Shown here: piece by piece, positions 56,293-63,978 of the stretch
Numbering within the stretch: the stretch's first letter is position 1
How the letters are laid out: each line of letters starts with the position of its first letter
NCBI GenBank assembly: GCA_950097145.1
Contig: CATNCF010000005.1
Location: forward strand, 62,001 to 126,000
From: an uncultured Lachnospiraceae bacterium
GTDB lineage: Bacteria; Bacillota; Clostridia; Lachnospirales; Lachnospiraceae
Reading direction: 5' to 3'
Length of the DNA: 64,000 nucleotides
Notes under the pieces: generated by a model
Seen by the model: the letters and a program-made list of their open reading frames with translations, nothing else
The model's database searches: none
Told to the model about the DNA's origin: nothing
Program-made: the position numbers and the translations under genes

Positions 56293-56991
56293 ATGAGTGT
56301 GTTAGAAATGGTTTTATTGGTCATTGGAGTTGTTATAATGATTGCCAGTTTTTTTATTACAGAGAAGCTGTCTACGAAAGAGCTGGATAAGATTGCTGAA
56401 CTGAGTACCGATGAGATGAAGAAAATCCTGGAACGGAATTTAAATGATGCACAGGTAAAGGTAAACAACATGGTAGATCAGGTCATCGATCACTCCATTG
56501 AGAAATCTATGGAAATTGTGGATCGTGCCCTTGATAAGGAAACAAATGAAAAAATGAGGGTAATTACAGAATATTCGGATACCGTATTGGAATCTATTAA
56601 TAAGACACACAATGAAGTTATGTTTTTGTATAGTATGCTGAATGATAAACATTCAGAATTGACAAAATATGCTGCAAATCTTGCACAGCTCGCAATTCAT
56701 CTGGAGGAATTACAGGAAAATATCCAAAAGACTGTGAACGAATCTGATGAAATACTGCAGAAGGTTCAGGAAGCTCAAATTTCAGAACCTGTTCTTCCCC
56801 CTGAATATCAGGAAGAAGCTATACCAGAGGAAAGACGACAACTTTCTAAGGAAGAATTGGTAAATCATAATCAAATGATTTTGGAAAAATATCGTGAGGG
56901 AAAATCAGCCGTTGAGATTGCAAAGGAACTGGGACTTGGTGTCGGAGAAGTAAAGCTTGTGATAGGATTATTCAGAGAGGAAGAAGTATAA
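56293..56991 (+). CDS. DUF6115 family membrane-anchored coiled-coil protein
   Basis: 232 residues. An N-terminal membrane helix (~5-23), a long coiled coil (~30-155) and a C-terminal helix-turn-helix-like segment (MILEKYREGKSAVEIAKELG then GEVKLVIGLF). This matches DUF6115, found at the end of Clostridia flagellar operons. Function unknown. The C-terminal motif is like small DNA-binding domains but could be a protein-binding fold. Confidence 0.8.
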   Translation: MSVLEMVLLVIGVVIMIASFFITEKLSTKELDKIAELSTDEMKKILERNLNDAQVKVNNMVDQVIDHSIEKSMEIVDRALDKETNEKMRVITEYSDTVLESINKTHNEVMFLYSMLNDKHSELTKYAANLAQLAIHLEELQENIQKTVNESDEILQKVQEAQISEPVLPPEYQEEAIPEERRQLSKEELVNHNQMILEKYREGKSAVEIAKELGLGVGEVKLVIGLFREEEV

Positions 56992-56994
56992 TTT

Positions 56995-57567
56995 ATGAAA
57001 TTGAAATATTATTTGCGTGGGTTGGGAATAGGAATTATATGTACCGCAATTATTATGGGTATTGCCCTCTCAGGAAGCAAGAAAGAAACTCTGACCGATA
57101 CGGAGATCATAGAACGTGCCAGGCTTCTTGGAATGGTAATGGAAGAAGACACGGAAGAACCAGATGATACTAATTCTTCTGATGTGCGTAATCCCATTAA
57201 TGAAAAAAAGAAGGATGTAAAGGATAAGGAAAGTGACAATTCAGAGGAGACAGAAACGGAGGACAAGCAAGAAAAGGAAGAACAAAAATCTAAGGAGGAC
57301 AAACCTGAAAATAAACCTAAGTCCCAGACAGAGGGAACAGGCAGTAAATCTCAGGAAATGGTACAAATTGAAATTAAAACGGGAGAGTATTCCGATGTGA
57401 TCAGCCAAAAGCTTTTTCAGGCAGGATTGATTTCGGATGCGGAGGGATTTAACCGATATTTGACACAAAAGGGAGCAGATGATTCCCTGAGTGTGGGAGT
57501 TTACCAGATACCAAAGGGTGCTACACAGGATGAGATTATCCAAATTTTGCAAGAAAATTCACAATAG
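56995..57567 (+). CDS. Membrane-anchored protein with MltG/YceG N-terminal (LysM-like) domain
   Basis: 190 residues. A membrane helix (~10-28), an acidic Glu/Lys linker (~45-115), and a C-terminal domain EIKTGEYSDVISQKLFQAGL with SVGVYQIPKGATQDEIIQIL that resembles the LysM-like part of the transglycosylase MltG. The MltG catalytic domain is absent, so peptidoglycan binding rather than cleavage is inferred. It closes the fla/che operon; the rpsB promoter starts 4 nt after its stop. Confidence 0.75.
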   Translation: MKLKYYLRGLGIGIICTAIIMGIALSGSKKETLTDTEIIERARLLGMVMEEDTEEPDDTNSSDVRNPINEKKKDVKDKESDNSEETETEDKQEKEEQKSKEDKPENKPKSQTEGTGSKSQEMVQIEIKTGEYSDVISQKLFQAGLISDAEGFNRYLTQKGADDSLSVGVYQIPKGATQDEIIQILQENSQ

Positions 57568-57570
57568 GAC

Positions 57571-57599
57571 TTGCAACTGAAAAGTTTCTATGCTAAAAT
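57571..57599 (+). promoter_or_regulatory. Promoter of rpsB-tsf
   Basis: TTGCAA (57571-57576), 17-nt spacer and TAAAAT (57594-57599) with TGC before it, an extended -10. No terminator is evident between the flagellar operon and this promoter. Confidence 0.7.
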
Positions 57600-57795
57600 G
57601 AGTAGCAGATTGTAAAGATATACAGTTTTTTATTATTTTTCGTGAAGCAGCAAAGAATGCTGCGCAGGCAGATCATTGTATTTTCTATGAAAATTGATGA
57701 TAAATTACACATATGCAGACCGGAAGACAGGTGCCCTATTGGTAGTTTTACGGGAAGAAGCATATGGAAGATTATAACCAAACGGAGGTAGAAAC
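57600..57795 (+). promoter_or_regulatory. Structured leader of rpsB (candidate autoregulatory element)
   Basis: A ~190-nt untranslated leader. It holds a GCAGCA-AAGAA-TGCTGC hairpin (57647-57663), and a larger folded stretch bounded by CATATGC (57710-57716) and GCATATG (57760-57766), with an inner CCG/CGG pairing. It ends near the ribosome site GGAGGT. Ribosomal protein leaders often bind their own product; I cannot match this one to a named class. Confidence 0.4.
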
Positions 57796-58527
57796 ATGGG
57801 CGTTATTTCAATGAAGCAGTTATTAGAAGCAGGTGTTCATTTTGGACACCAGACAAGAAGATGGAACCCGAAAATGGCTCCTTACATTTACACAGAGAGA
57901 AATGGTATTTATATCATTGACCTTCAGAAATCTGTGGGGAAAGTAGATGAGGCTTATAAGGCAGTTGCTGACATTGTTACAGAGGGTGGCACTATTCTTT
58001 TTGTTGGAACTAAGAAGCAGGCCCAGGATGCCATTAAGGCAGAGGCAGAGCGCTGTGGAATGTTCTATGTAAATGAGAGATGGTTGGGCGGTATGCTCAC
58101 CAACTTTAAGACTATTCAGAGCCGTATTGGCAGATTGAAAGCAATTGAAGCAATGGCTGAGGATGGAACATTTGATGTTCTTCCTAAGAAAGAAGTTATT
58201 GCACTTAAGAAAGAATGGGAGAAGTTAGAAAAGAATCTTGGCGGAATTAAAGAAATGAAGAGAATTCCCGATGCAATATTTGTTGTTGATCCGAAGAAAG
58301 AAAGAATTTGTGTACAGGAGGCTCATACATTAGGTATTCCTTTGATTGGTATTTGTGATACGAATTGTGATCCTGAAGAATTGGATTATGTAATTCCTGG
58401 TAATGATGATGCCATCAGAGCCGTAAAACTGATTGTTTCTAAAATGGCAGATGCAGTTGTGGAAGCAAATCAGGGGACGATCGAGGAAGAGGCTGTAGAA
58501 GAGACTATGGAGGAAGCAGTAGAATAA
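57796..58527 (+). CDS. rpsB: 30S ribosomal protein S2
   Basis: 243 residues. The S2 signature [20 protein letters not shown] at the start and [20 protein letters not shown] are present; the last ~18 residues are acidic. ACGGAGGT precedes the ATG. Standard partner of tsf. Confidence 0.97.
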   Translation: MGVISMKQLLEAGVHFGHQTRRWNPKMAPYIYTERNGIYIIDLQKSVGKVDEAYKAVADIVTEGGTILFVGTKKQAQDAIKAEAERCGMFYVNERWLGGMLTNFKTIQSRIGRLKAIEAMAEDGTFDVLPKKEVIALKKEWEKLEKNLGGIKEMKRIPDAIFVVDPKKERICVQEAHTLGIPLIGICDTNCDPEELDYVIPGNDDAIRAVKLIVSKMADAVVEANQGTIEEEAVEETMEEAVE

Positions 58528-58574
58528 AGCTGACTATAGGCGGCACAGATTTTGTGGTTTGAACATATACAGAC

Positions 58575-58606
58575 TTGAGAGGACAGACAATTTTGCCTGT
58601 CCTCAA
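58575..58606 (+). other. Hairpin in the rpsB-tsf gap
   Basis: GAGGACAG (58579-58586) pairs with CTGTCCTC (58597-58604) around a 10-nt loop, with TTGA/TCAA flanks that can pair if two bases bulge. No T run follows. It may reduce read-through into tsf or stabilise the rpsB message. Confidence 0.5.
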
Positions 58607-58674
58607 TTAAAGTATAAACATGATAATACTTTGAAATGTGTAGAAATGGAATCTTATTTATGGAGGAGATTAAA

Positions 58675-59610
58675 ATGGCTATTACAGCAGCAATGGTAAA
58701 AGAATTGAGAGAAATGACTGGGGCAGGGATGATGGACTGCAAAAAGGCTTTAAATGAGACAAACGGCAATATGGAGGAAGCAGTAGAATTTTTAAGAAAG
58801 AATGGACAGGCAAAGGCAGAAAAGAAAGCAGGAAGAATTGCAGCAGAGGGTCTTTGTACAGTTGTGGTTAAAGATGAGAAAACAGCAGCAGTGGTAGAAG
58901 TAAATTCAGAAACTGATTTTGTTGCAAAGAATGATACATTTAAGGCTTTTGTGGAAGCAGTTGCAACCCAGGCAGTTAATTCCAATGCAGCAGATTTAGA
59001 TGTATTCATGACTGAGGCATGGAATGAAGATGCGAGCAAAACAGTAAAAGATGCATTGGTAGAGAAAGTGGCAGTTATTGGGGAAAACTTAAATATCAGG
59101 CGATTTGAAAAAGTTATTGCGGAGAACGGATGCGTTGTTTCTTATATTCATGGTGGCGGAAGAATTGGTGTAATCGTGGAAGCAGATACTACTGTTGTTA
59201 ATGATACGGTGAAAGAAGCCCTTACGAATATTGCAATGCAGATTGCAGCTCTTTCACCAAAATATGTTTCCAGAGATGAGATTAGTGAGGATTATATTGC
59301 ACATGAGAAGGAGATTCTCCTGGCACAGATTATGAATGATCCGAAGGAATCTCAGAAGCCGGAAAAAGTAATCAAAGGAATGATTGAGGGACGTGTTAGT
59401 AAAGAATTGAAGGAAATTTGTCTCGTAGATCAAGTATATGTTAAGGCCGAGGATGGTAAACAGACAGTTGGTAAATATCTGGAAGCAGTTTCCAAAGAGA
59501 TTGGTGGAACAGTTTCAGTTAAGAGATTTGTACGCTTTGAGACTGGAGAAGGTCTTGAGAAGAAGCAGGAAGATTTTGCGGCTGAGGTTGCTGCGCAGAT
59601 GGGCAAATAA
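58675..59610 (+). CDS. tsf: Translation elongation factor Ts
   Basis: 311 residues. MAITAAMVKELREMTGAGMM and DCKKAL in the N-terminal domain, VEVNSETDFVAKND in the core dimerisation domain. It exchanges GDP on EF-Tu. Start at 58675 with GGAGGAG upstream; earlier in-frame ATG at 58636 is not in the family alignment. Confidence 0.96.
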   Translation: MAITAAMVKELREMTGAGMMDCKKALNETNGNMEEAVEFLRKNGQAKAEKKAGRIAAEGLCTVVVKDEKTAAVVEVNSETDFVAKNDTFKAFVEAVATQAVNSNAADLDVFMTEAWNEDASKTVKDALVEKVAVIGENLNIRRFEKVIAENGCVVSYIHGGGRIGVIVEADTTVVNDTVKEALTNIAMQIAALSPKYVSRDEISEDYIAHEKEILLAQIMNDPKESQKPEKVIKGMIEGRVSKELKEICLVDQVYVKAEDGKQTVGKYLEAVSKEIGGTVSVKRFVRFETGEGLEKKQEDFAAEVAAQMGK

Positions 59611-59650
59611 GCGAAGTTTTCAGTCCAAATTTCATAATTAGTTTTATAGG

Positions 59651-59710
59651 CTCCAAAAGCCTTATAAACACAGTGTTTTCTAGTGGTTATAAGGTTTTTG
59701 GGGCTTTTTT
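59651..59710 (+). terminator. Terminator of rpsB-tsf
   Basis: A 15-bp stem, CCAAAAGCCTTATAA (59653-59667) with 59687-59701 and one G-U pair, a 19-nt loop, then CTTTTTT. Confidence 0.85.
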
Positions 59711-59737
59711 CATTTGGGAAAAGGCTGGCGCTCAAGT

Positions 59738-59757
59738 ACCGCCAAACACCGCCAAAT
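59738..59757 (+). repeat. Tandem 10-bp repeat
   Basis: ACCGCCAAAC (59738-59747) followed directly by ACCGCCAAAT (59748-59757). It lies between the tsf terminator and the heptamer cluster. Confidence 0.7.
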
Positions 59758-59778
59758 ACTGTCTAAAATCACTTCAAA

Positions 59779-59845
59779 TTGAGTAATACTCAAGTCACAA
59801 GTTGAGTAAAATGAGTATCCGCAATCTTTAGCGAAGTTTACTCAA
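59779..59845. repeat. Cluster of TTGAGTA/TACTCAA heptamers, candidate recombinase or regulator sites
   Basis: Four perfect copies of TTGAGTA in both orientations: 59779-59785 (+), 59787-59793 (-), 59802-59808 (+), 59839-59845 (-). The first pair forms a palindrome, TTGAGTA-A-TACTCAA. Two copies extend to the 11-mer TACTCAAGTCA. Such short repeats near one end of an element resemble arm-type sites of tyrosine integrases, or operator clusters. Which one cannot be told here. Confidence 0.6.
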
Positions 59846-60058
59846 GTCATCAGAGTTCTTGAAATCATCTTACTTCATAATTAAATTTCACAGGTTACTA
59901 TGGGAAGCATAGTCTTAGAGAAATAGGAAATGGGATTTTCTCTGGGAAAGACAACAAATTCGGGTTGTCAGTTAGCCGTTTTTTGGGTAACTGGCAGCAC
60001 GAATCCACAAGGGTTTGGGAGTGTAGCTCCCAAGTATTTCAAAAATGGAGGACAGGCT
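59846..60058 (+). promoter_or_regulatory. Structured leader upstream of the DUF6075 gene
   Basis: Several hairpins in a row: ACTATG/CATAGT (59897-59913), GACAAC/GTTGTC (59950-59969), GTCAGTTA/TAACTGGC (59967-59995, sharing bases with the previous one) and TTGGGAG/CTCCCAA (60015-60033). The start codon is 26 nt after the last. The frame is also open from 59930 into the gene, so a longer protein cannot be excluded. Confidence 0.45.
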
Positions 60059-60496
60059 ATGTCAGCGAATACAGCGGTAGGCGCAGAAAAGAAAGACACT
60101 CGCACAATTACTTTCAAAAACAAGGAACATAGAGATTTTTATAAAGTGAATCTGCAGAAATGCAGATACCAGGATGTGTACCATAAGGCATTGGTGTATT
60201 GCCTTGGGATTGACCGGGATACAAGGGTAAATGTAGACAGGATTTACGATTTTAGGACAGGATGTGTAAAACCTGAGTGCCTGCATGAAGGGTGGCAGAC
60301 CAGCGGAAGCACAAGGATTGTAAGGATGGCATTTAACCTTTACTGCAATGGGACGCCAAGCGTTGATGACACAGAAGATGCAGAGGAACAGTTGAAGGAG
60401 TGCCGTTGTTATACAGTGGAAGATTTATTCTGCTGCGGCTATGCAAGATACTTTTGGGAGGCAGTCAGGCTCCGCTATCCGGAATACTGTTTTTAA
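60059..60496 (+). CDS. DUF6075 family protein
   Basis: 145 residues from the ATG at 60059, which has GGAGGA 8 nt upstream. Core KNKEHRDFYKVNLQKCRYQD and VYHKALVYCLGIDRDTR match DUF6075, a family seen almost only on conjugative elements of Clostridia. It has several Cys near the C-terminus (ECRCYTVEDLFCCGY in relaxed form). Function unknown. A longer version from 59930 would read through the hairpin region and is less likely. Confidence 0.8.
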   Translation: MSANTAVGAEKKDTRTITFKNKEHRDFYKVNLQKCRYQDVYHKALVYCLGIDRDTRVNVDRIYDFRTGCVKPECLHEGWQTSGSTRIVRMAFNLYCNGTPSVDDTEDAEEQLKECRCYTVEDLFCCGYARYFWEAVRLRYPEYCF

Positions 60497-60511
60497 GTTG
60501 GGAGGGTTGAA

Positions 60512-60679
60512 ATGCTGAAAATCAGGATGCAGGGGACAAAGAAAGACCTGCACTGGTTCCGGCGGCTTCTGGAACGGCAGGGGGATGTGGATGTGAAGTC
60601 GGTATCGGAACCGTTTGCAAACAAAGGGACAAATAAATATTTCCGTGTGTATGCGGAATTGGAAAGAACAGAAAAATAG
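60512..60679 (+). CDS. DUF3970 family small protein
   Basis: 55 residues, MLKIRMQGTKKDLHWFRRLL at the start and NKYFRVYAEL near the end. This pattern matches DUF3970, small proteins linked to plasmids and ICEs. Ribosome site GGGAGG. It lies between the DUF6075 gene and parA with short gaps, so it is a likely operon member. Function unknown. Confidence 0.75.
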   Translation: MLKIRMQGTKKDLHWFRRLLERQGDVDVKSVSEPFANKGTNKYFRVYAELERTEK

Positions 60680-60705
60680 ATTGGAGAATCAGGAGGAAAG
60701 TATAT

Positions 60706-61488
60706 ATGTGCAGAGTGATCGCAGTGGCAAACCAGAAAGGCGGAGTCGGCAAGACAACGACGTGTGTAAATTTAGGAATCGGGCTTGCAAGGGCAGGCAA
60801 GAAAGTATTGCTGGTGGAGGCAGATGCGCAGGGCAGCATGGCGGTGAGCCTGGGGATTGCGGAGCCGGACGAGCTGGATGTGACATTGGTGAATATCATG
60901 GAGAAAGTCATCAATGATGAAGATGTTGAGCCTGGCGAGGGGATCATCCATCATACAGAGGGGATTGATTTTATTCCGGCAAATATTGAACTGGCAGGCT
61001 TGGAAACGGCTCTGGTAAATGTGATGAGCAGGGAAACGATACTTCGCCAGTATCTGAACAGCGTAAAAGAGGAATATGACTTTGCAATTATTGATTGTAT
61101 GCCCTCGCTTGGAATGATCACGATAAACGCCCTTGTAGCGGCGGACAGCGTACTGATCCCGGTGGAGGCGGCGTATCTCCCGGTCAAAGGGCTTCAGCAG
61201 CTTATAACGATTGGGCGGGTACACAGAAAGCTAAACCCGACACTTGGCATTATGGGAATCCTGCTGACAAAGGTAGACCGCAGAACAAACTTTGCAAAGG
61301 ACATTTCCGCACAGATCCAGGAGGTATACGGGAATCGGGTACATATTTTTGAAAATTGCATCCCATTGTCCGTAAAAGCTGCGGAAACCACGGCAGAGGG
61401 GAAAAGCATCTATCTCCATGACCCGAAGGGAATTGTGGCAGGCGGCTACCACTCACTGACACAGGAGGTGCTTGCGGATGAAGAGTAA
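60706..61488 (+). CDS. parA: ParA family partition ATPase
   Basis: 260 residues. Deviant Walker A NQKGGVGKTTTCVNL, VEADAQGSMAVSLG (Glu where the family often has Asp), and IIDCMPSLGMITINAL. ParA moves DNA by binding it in an ATP-dependent way; on ICEs it helps keep the excised circle. It overlaps parB. Ribosome site AGGAGGAA. Intact. Confidence 0.9.
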   Translation: MCRVIAVANQKGGVGKTTTCVNLGIGLARAGKKVLLVEADAQGSMAVSLGIAEPDELDVTLVNIMEKVINDEDVEPGEGIIHHTEGIDFIPANIELAGLETALVNVMSRETILRQYLNSVKEEYDFAIIDCMPSLGMITINALVAADSVLIPVEAAYLPVKGLQQLITIGRVHRKLNPTLGIMGILLTKVDRRTNFAKDISAQIQEVYGNRVHIFENCIPLSVKAAETTAEGKSIYLHDPKGIVAGGYHSLTQEVLADEE

Positions 61489-61921
61489 GAGTGCAGGGAA
61501 AGTAAAGCTGACATCCTTTGATGATCTGTTCGGCACAGGCGAAGCGGCGGCAGGGGAAACGGTGACATCTGTTCCCCTTAGCCAGTTACATACATTCAAA
61601 GACCATCCGTTCCGTGTGTTGGATGATGAAAAGATGCAGGAAACGGTGGAAAGCGTTAAGAGATACGGTGTGCTGATGCCGGGGATTGTGCGCTTGCATC
61701 CCGCAGGCGGTTACGAAGTGATTGCCGGGCATAGGCGGTGGCGGGCCTGTGAGCTTGCCGGGCTTACGGAAATGCCTGTGATTATCCGGGAAATGGATGA
61801 TGATACAGCGGTAGTCCTGATGGTCGATACGAATATCCAAAGAGAAGATATTCTGCCGAGCGAGAAGGCAAAGGCGTACCGGATGAAATACGAGGCAATG
61901 AAGCACCAGGGCATACCATGA
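61478..61921 (+). pseudogene. parB: ParB family protein, truncated after the N-terminal domain
   Basis: 147 residues from ATG 61478 (GGAGGTG upstream). The ParB N-terminal domain is intact, with VIAGHRRWRACELAGL and DTNIQREDILPSEKAKAYR. Full-length proteins are about twice as long, with a helix-turn-helix and a dimer domain; here the sequence ends with HQGIP and a stop that overlaps the next ATG. The break lies where homologues continue, so a deletion joined this gene to the TnpW region. ParB CTPase activity without a DNA-binding domain would not give normal partition. Confidence 0.75.
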
Positions 61922-62112
61922 GCAGTGAGAAGAATATCCAGAAAGCAGCAGAAATCGTGGCCACAGCCGGGGCAGAGAACCCGCCCGCACTGGTGAAAAA
62001 GATAGGCCGTACCACTTATATTGTGCGGATTCATTTCAGCGAGACCAGCACGGAGACCATGAGCGACAAAATCAAGCGTATGCTGAGAAATGAGATACGG
62101 CAGATGGAATAA
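61918..62112 (+). CDS. TnpW-like transposon-encoded small protein
   Basis: 64 residues. The C-terminal half KKIGRTTYIVRIHFSETSTE and TMSDKIKRMLRNEI match the TnpW family, small proteins of Tn-like elements in Clostridia. The start ATG overlaps the parB stop (ATGA). The N-terminal part (KNIQKAAEIVATAGAENPPA) is variable in the family. Function unknown. Confidence 0.7.
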   Translation: MSSEKNIQKAAEIVATAGAENPPALVKKIGRTTYIVRIHFSETSTETMSDKIKRMLRNEIRQME

Positions 62113-62206
62113 AGCTGTACGCAGTATACTTTGATGCCTTCACCGTATTTTGTTTCCTGTGATAAAATAGCCATGCACAAAAATTTAATTTCAGGAGGAT
62201 AACACA

Positions 62207-62575
62207 ATGAACAAGGTACAGAAAAATGCGGATGTCGAAAAGGTTTATGAAGTATTCAGGGAATATATCAGTAAGAGCCATTACCTTGACTGGCTGTGGT
62301 CTGATAAAGCCGGCTATATCCTGCTCCATATCTATCCGGGGACGAACAGCAGCCACATAGACCTTGAGAATGAACTGATTTCAGATGCGGGGAAATTGTG
62401 CAATTCCCTGTTTAATGAAATCTGCCTGGACGTGCTGGGAATGACAAAAAATGAGCATAGGATAGAAAATGCTGACCCATTGGAGCTGGCGGAGATCGAA
62501 AGGCGCTGCAGGACGTATTTAGACCAACTGCCGGAATACGGCTACGCTTATCAGGAGCTTTTTAAAAGGGCATGA
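62207..62575 (+). CDS. Hypothetical element-borne protein
   Basis: 122 residues, soluble, acidic, with YISKSHYLDWLWSDKAGYIL near the N-terminus. No family recognised. CAGGAGGA upstream of the ATG is an excellent ribosome site. It stands alone between TnpW and a convergent toxin-antitoxin pair. Confidence 0.7.
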   Translation: MNKVQKNADVEKVYEVFREYISKSHYLDWLWSDKAGYILLHIYPGTNSSHIDLENELISDAGKLCNSLFNEICLDVLGMTKNEHRIENADPLELAEIERRCRTYLDQLPEYGYAYQELFKRA

Positions 62576-62590
62576 AAGCAATGGATATAC

Positions 62591-62634
62591 AGCGGGGAAC
62601 CGGCGATTTGAGAACAAACCGCCGGTTCCCCGCT
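62591..62634. terminator. Strong hairpin between convergent genes
   Basis: AGCGGGGAACCGGCG (62591-62605) pairs perfectly with 62620-62634, and TTTG/CAAA extend the stem inside. There is no T run on either side, so it may act as a roadblock rather than a normal terminator. Confidence 0.5.
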
Positions 62635-62652
62635 GTTAAAAAGGCATGAGGC

Positions 62653-63051
62653 TCATTCCACCACACCTTCACTTTCTAAAAACTGTGCGACAGTCATACA
62701 TTTGGGATGTTCCATTTCAAGGCTTAGAAAGTCTTTATCTCCTGTAAGTATAATATCCACATCAGACACAATGGCAGCATTCAGGATTGGCTGGTCCTTA
62801 GCGTCACGTATCAGTTTTTCCGCATGGTTTACCGCCGGAACTAACTCATAAGACATTTCAGCCAGCAGGACTTCCGCATCCGGCAGGAACTTAGGCGCTT
62901 TCCGCCCCAGAATATCCCGCAGTTCCGTGATATTGCGGTCACACAGGACCATTTCATGGTTATCGGCTACATGGAGCAGAGCCTGTGCCGGTCTTGACCG
63001 TGGGAAAACCAATGCGGAAAAAAGAATGTTTGTATCGACCAATATCCGCAT
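62653..63051 (-). CDS. PIN domain toxin
   Basis: 132 residues of the PIN ribonuclease fold. The metal-binding acids include Asp6 in LVDTNILFSAL and the pair in ILTGDKDFLSLE. Proteins of this 'putative toxin, PIN family' group cleave RNA when freed from the antitoxin. It begins 2 nt after the antitoxin stop on the same strand, the expected order. Confidence 0.88.
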   Translation of the reverse strand: MRILVDTNILFSALVFPRSRPAQALLHVADNHEMVLCDRNITELRDILGRKAPKFLPDAEVLLAEMSYELVPAVNHAEKLIRDAKDQPILNAAIVSDVDIILTGDKDFLSLEMEHPKCMTVAQFLESEGVVE

Positions 63052-63053
63052 TT

Positions 63054-63311
63054 TTACCTTTCCTTTCCGTAACGTACTTCATCCACAAGAGCCTGCACGT
63101 CCTCTTCACTGCAAATCCCCATAGCTTCGGCTGCGCCCGAAAAAGCAGCCTGCGCTTTACGGATTGCCTGTGCAGAGGCATTACTTAAAACCACTTCTCC
63201 GTCCTGCTTTTGGTAAAACAGAATCTTGTCGCCGGATTTCAGGCCAAGCAGACGGCGGATTTCCACCGGCACGGTAATCTGCCCATTTGCAGAGATTTTC
63301 GCTAAATTCAT
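63054..63311 (-). CDS. AbrB/MazE-family antitoxin
   Basis: 85 residues. The swapped-hairpin DNA-binding domain is LAKISANGQITVPVEIRRLL and GLKSGDKILFYQ. The C-terminal part should neutralise the PIN toxin. ATG at 63311 has AGGGTGG 5 nt upstream; a GTG 9 nt before it overlaps that site. The pair likely represses its own promoter. Confidence 0.87.
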   Translation of the reverse strand: MNLAKISANGQITVPVEIRRLLGLKSGDKILFYQKQDGEVVLSNASAQAIRKAQAAFSGAAEAMGICSEEDVQALVDEVRYGKER

Positions 63312-63364
63312 AAAAGCCACCCTTTCTATTCTTGAAATCTAAAGAAAAATTGAGGTTCACTTTT

Positions 63365-63392
63365 ATTATACCCATTTAAAGCAAAAAGTAAA
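63365..63392 (-). promoter_or_regulatory. Promoter of the toxin-antitoxin pair
   Basis: On the minus strand TTTACT (63392-63387), 16-nt spacer and TATAAT (63370-63365). The antitoxin start is 54 nt downstream. Confidence 0.55.
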
Positions 63393-63447
63393 GCTAGCTA
63401 CATGGTAAACTGTGAATTTTTTGTGAAATTGATTAAAAAGTCCTTGA

Positions 63448-63978
63448 CGATTTGTCTCTGGCAAAACCTCAAAAAGCATACTTATTTCGTGCGGAGCCAG
63501 ATTAGCGCCATTTGACATTGCGGAACTGCGGGAGCTGACTTCTTATGATGAGATGGAGCTGGATATGATCGGGGATCAGCGCACGGCAATGTTTATCATT
63601 ATCTCTGACACGTTTAATTTCATTGTGGCCATAATGTATACCCAGCTATTCAATTTATTGTGTGACCGGGCGGACGATGTGCATGGAGGCAGGCTCCCTT
63701 ACCATGTAAGACTGCTTTTGGATGAGTTCAGCAATATCGGGCAGATCCCGAAGTTTGACAAACTGATCGCCACGATACGAAGCCGGGAAATATCAGCATC
63801 TATTATTTTACAGTCGCAGAGCCAGTTGAAAACCATCTATAAAGATGCAGCCGAGACGATTCTAGGCAACTGTGACACCATGTTATTTCTTGGCGGTAAG
63901 GAAGGGTCTACCTTAAAAGAGATTTCGGAAAATTTAGGAAAGGAGACGATAGTGCGCCCGTTAGGGTGTATGCCATAA
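63448..63978 (+). pseudogene. VirD4/TraG type IV coupling protein, fragment truncated at both ends
   Basis: The open frame starts after a stop at 63445 with VSGKTSKSILISCGARLAPF and goes on through RLPYHVRLLLDEFSNIGQIP (Walker B region) and SREISASIILQSQSQL to KETIVRPLGCMP and a stop. Intact VirD4 proteins of this kind are ~550-600 residues; only the middle ~175 remain. The N-terminal P-loop domain and the C-terminal third are missing, and two or three residues are absent after IISDT. No start codon with a ribosome site is at the left edge. A conjugation ATPase remnant. Confidence 0.85.
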
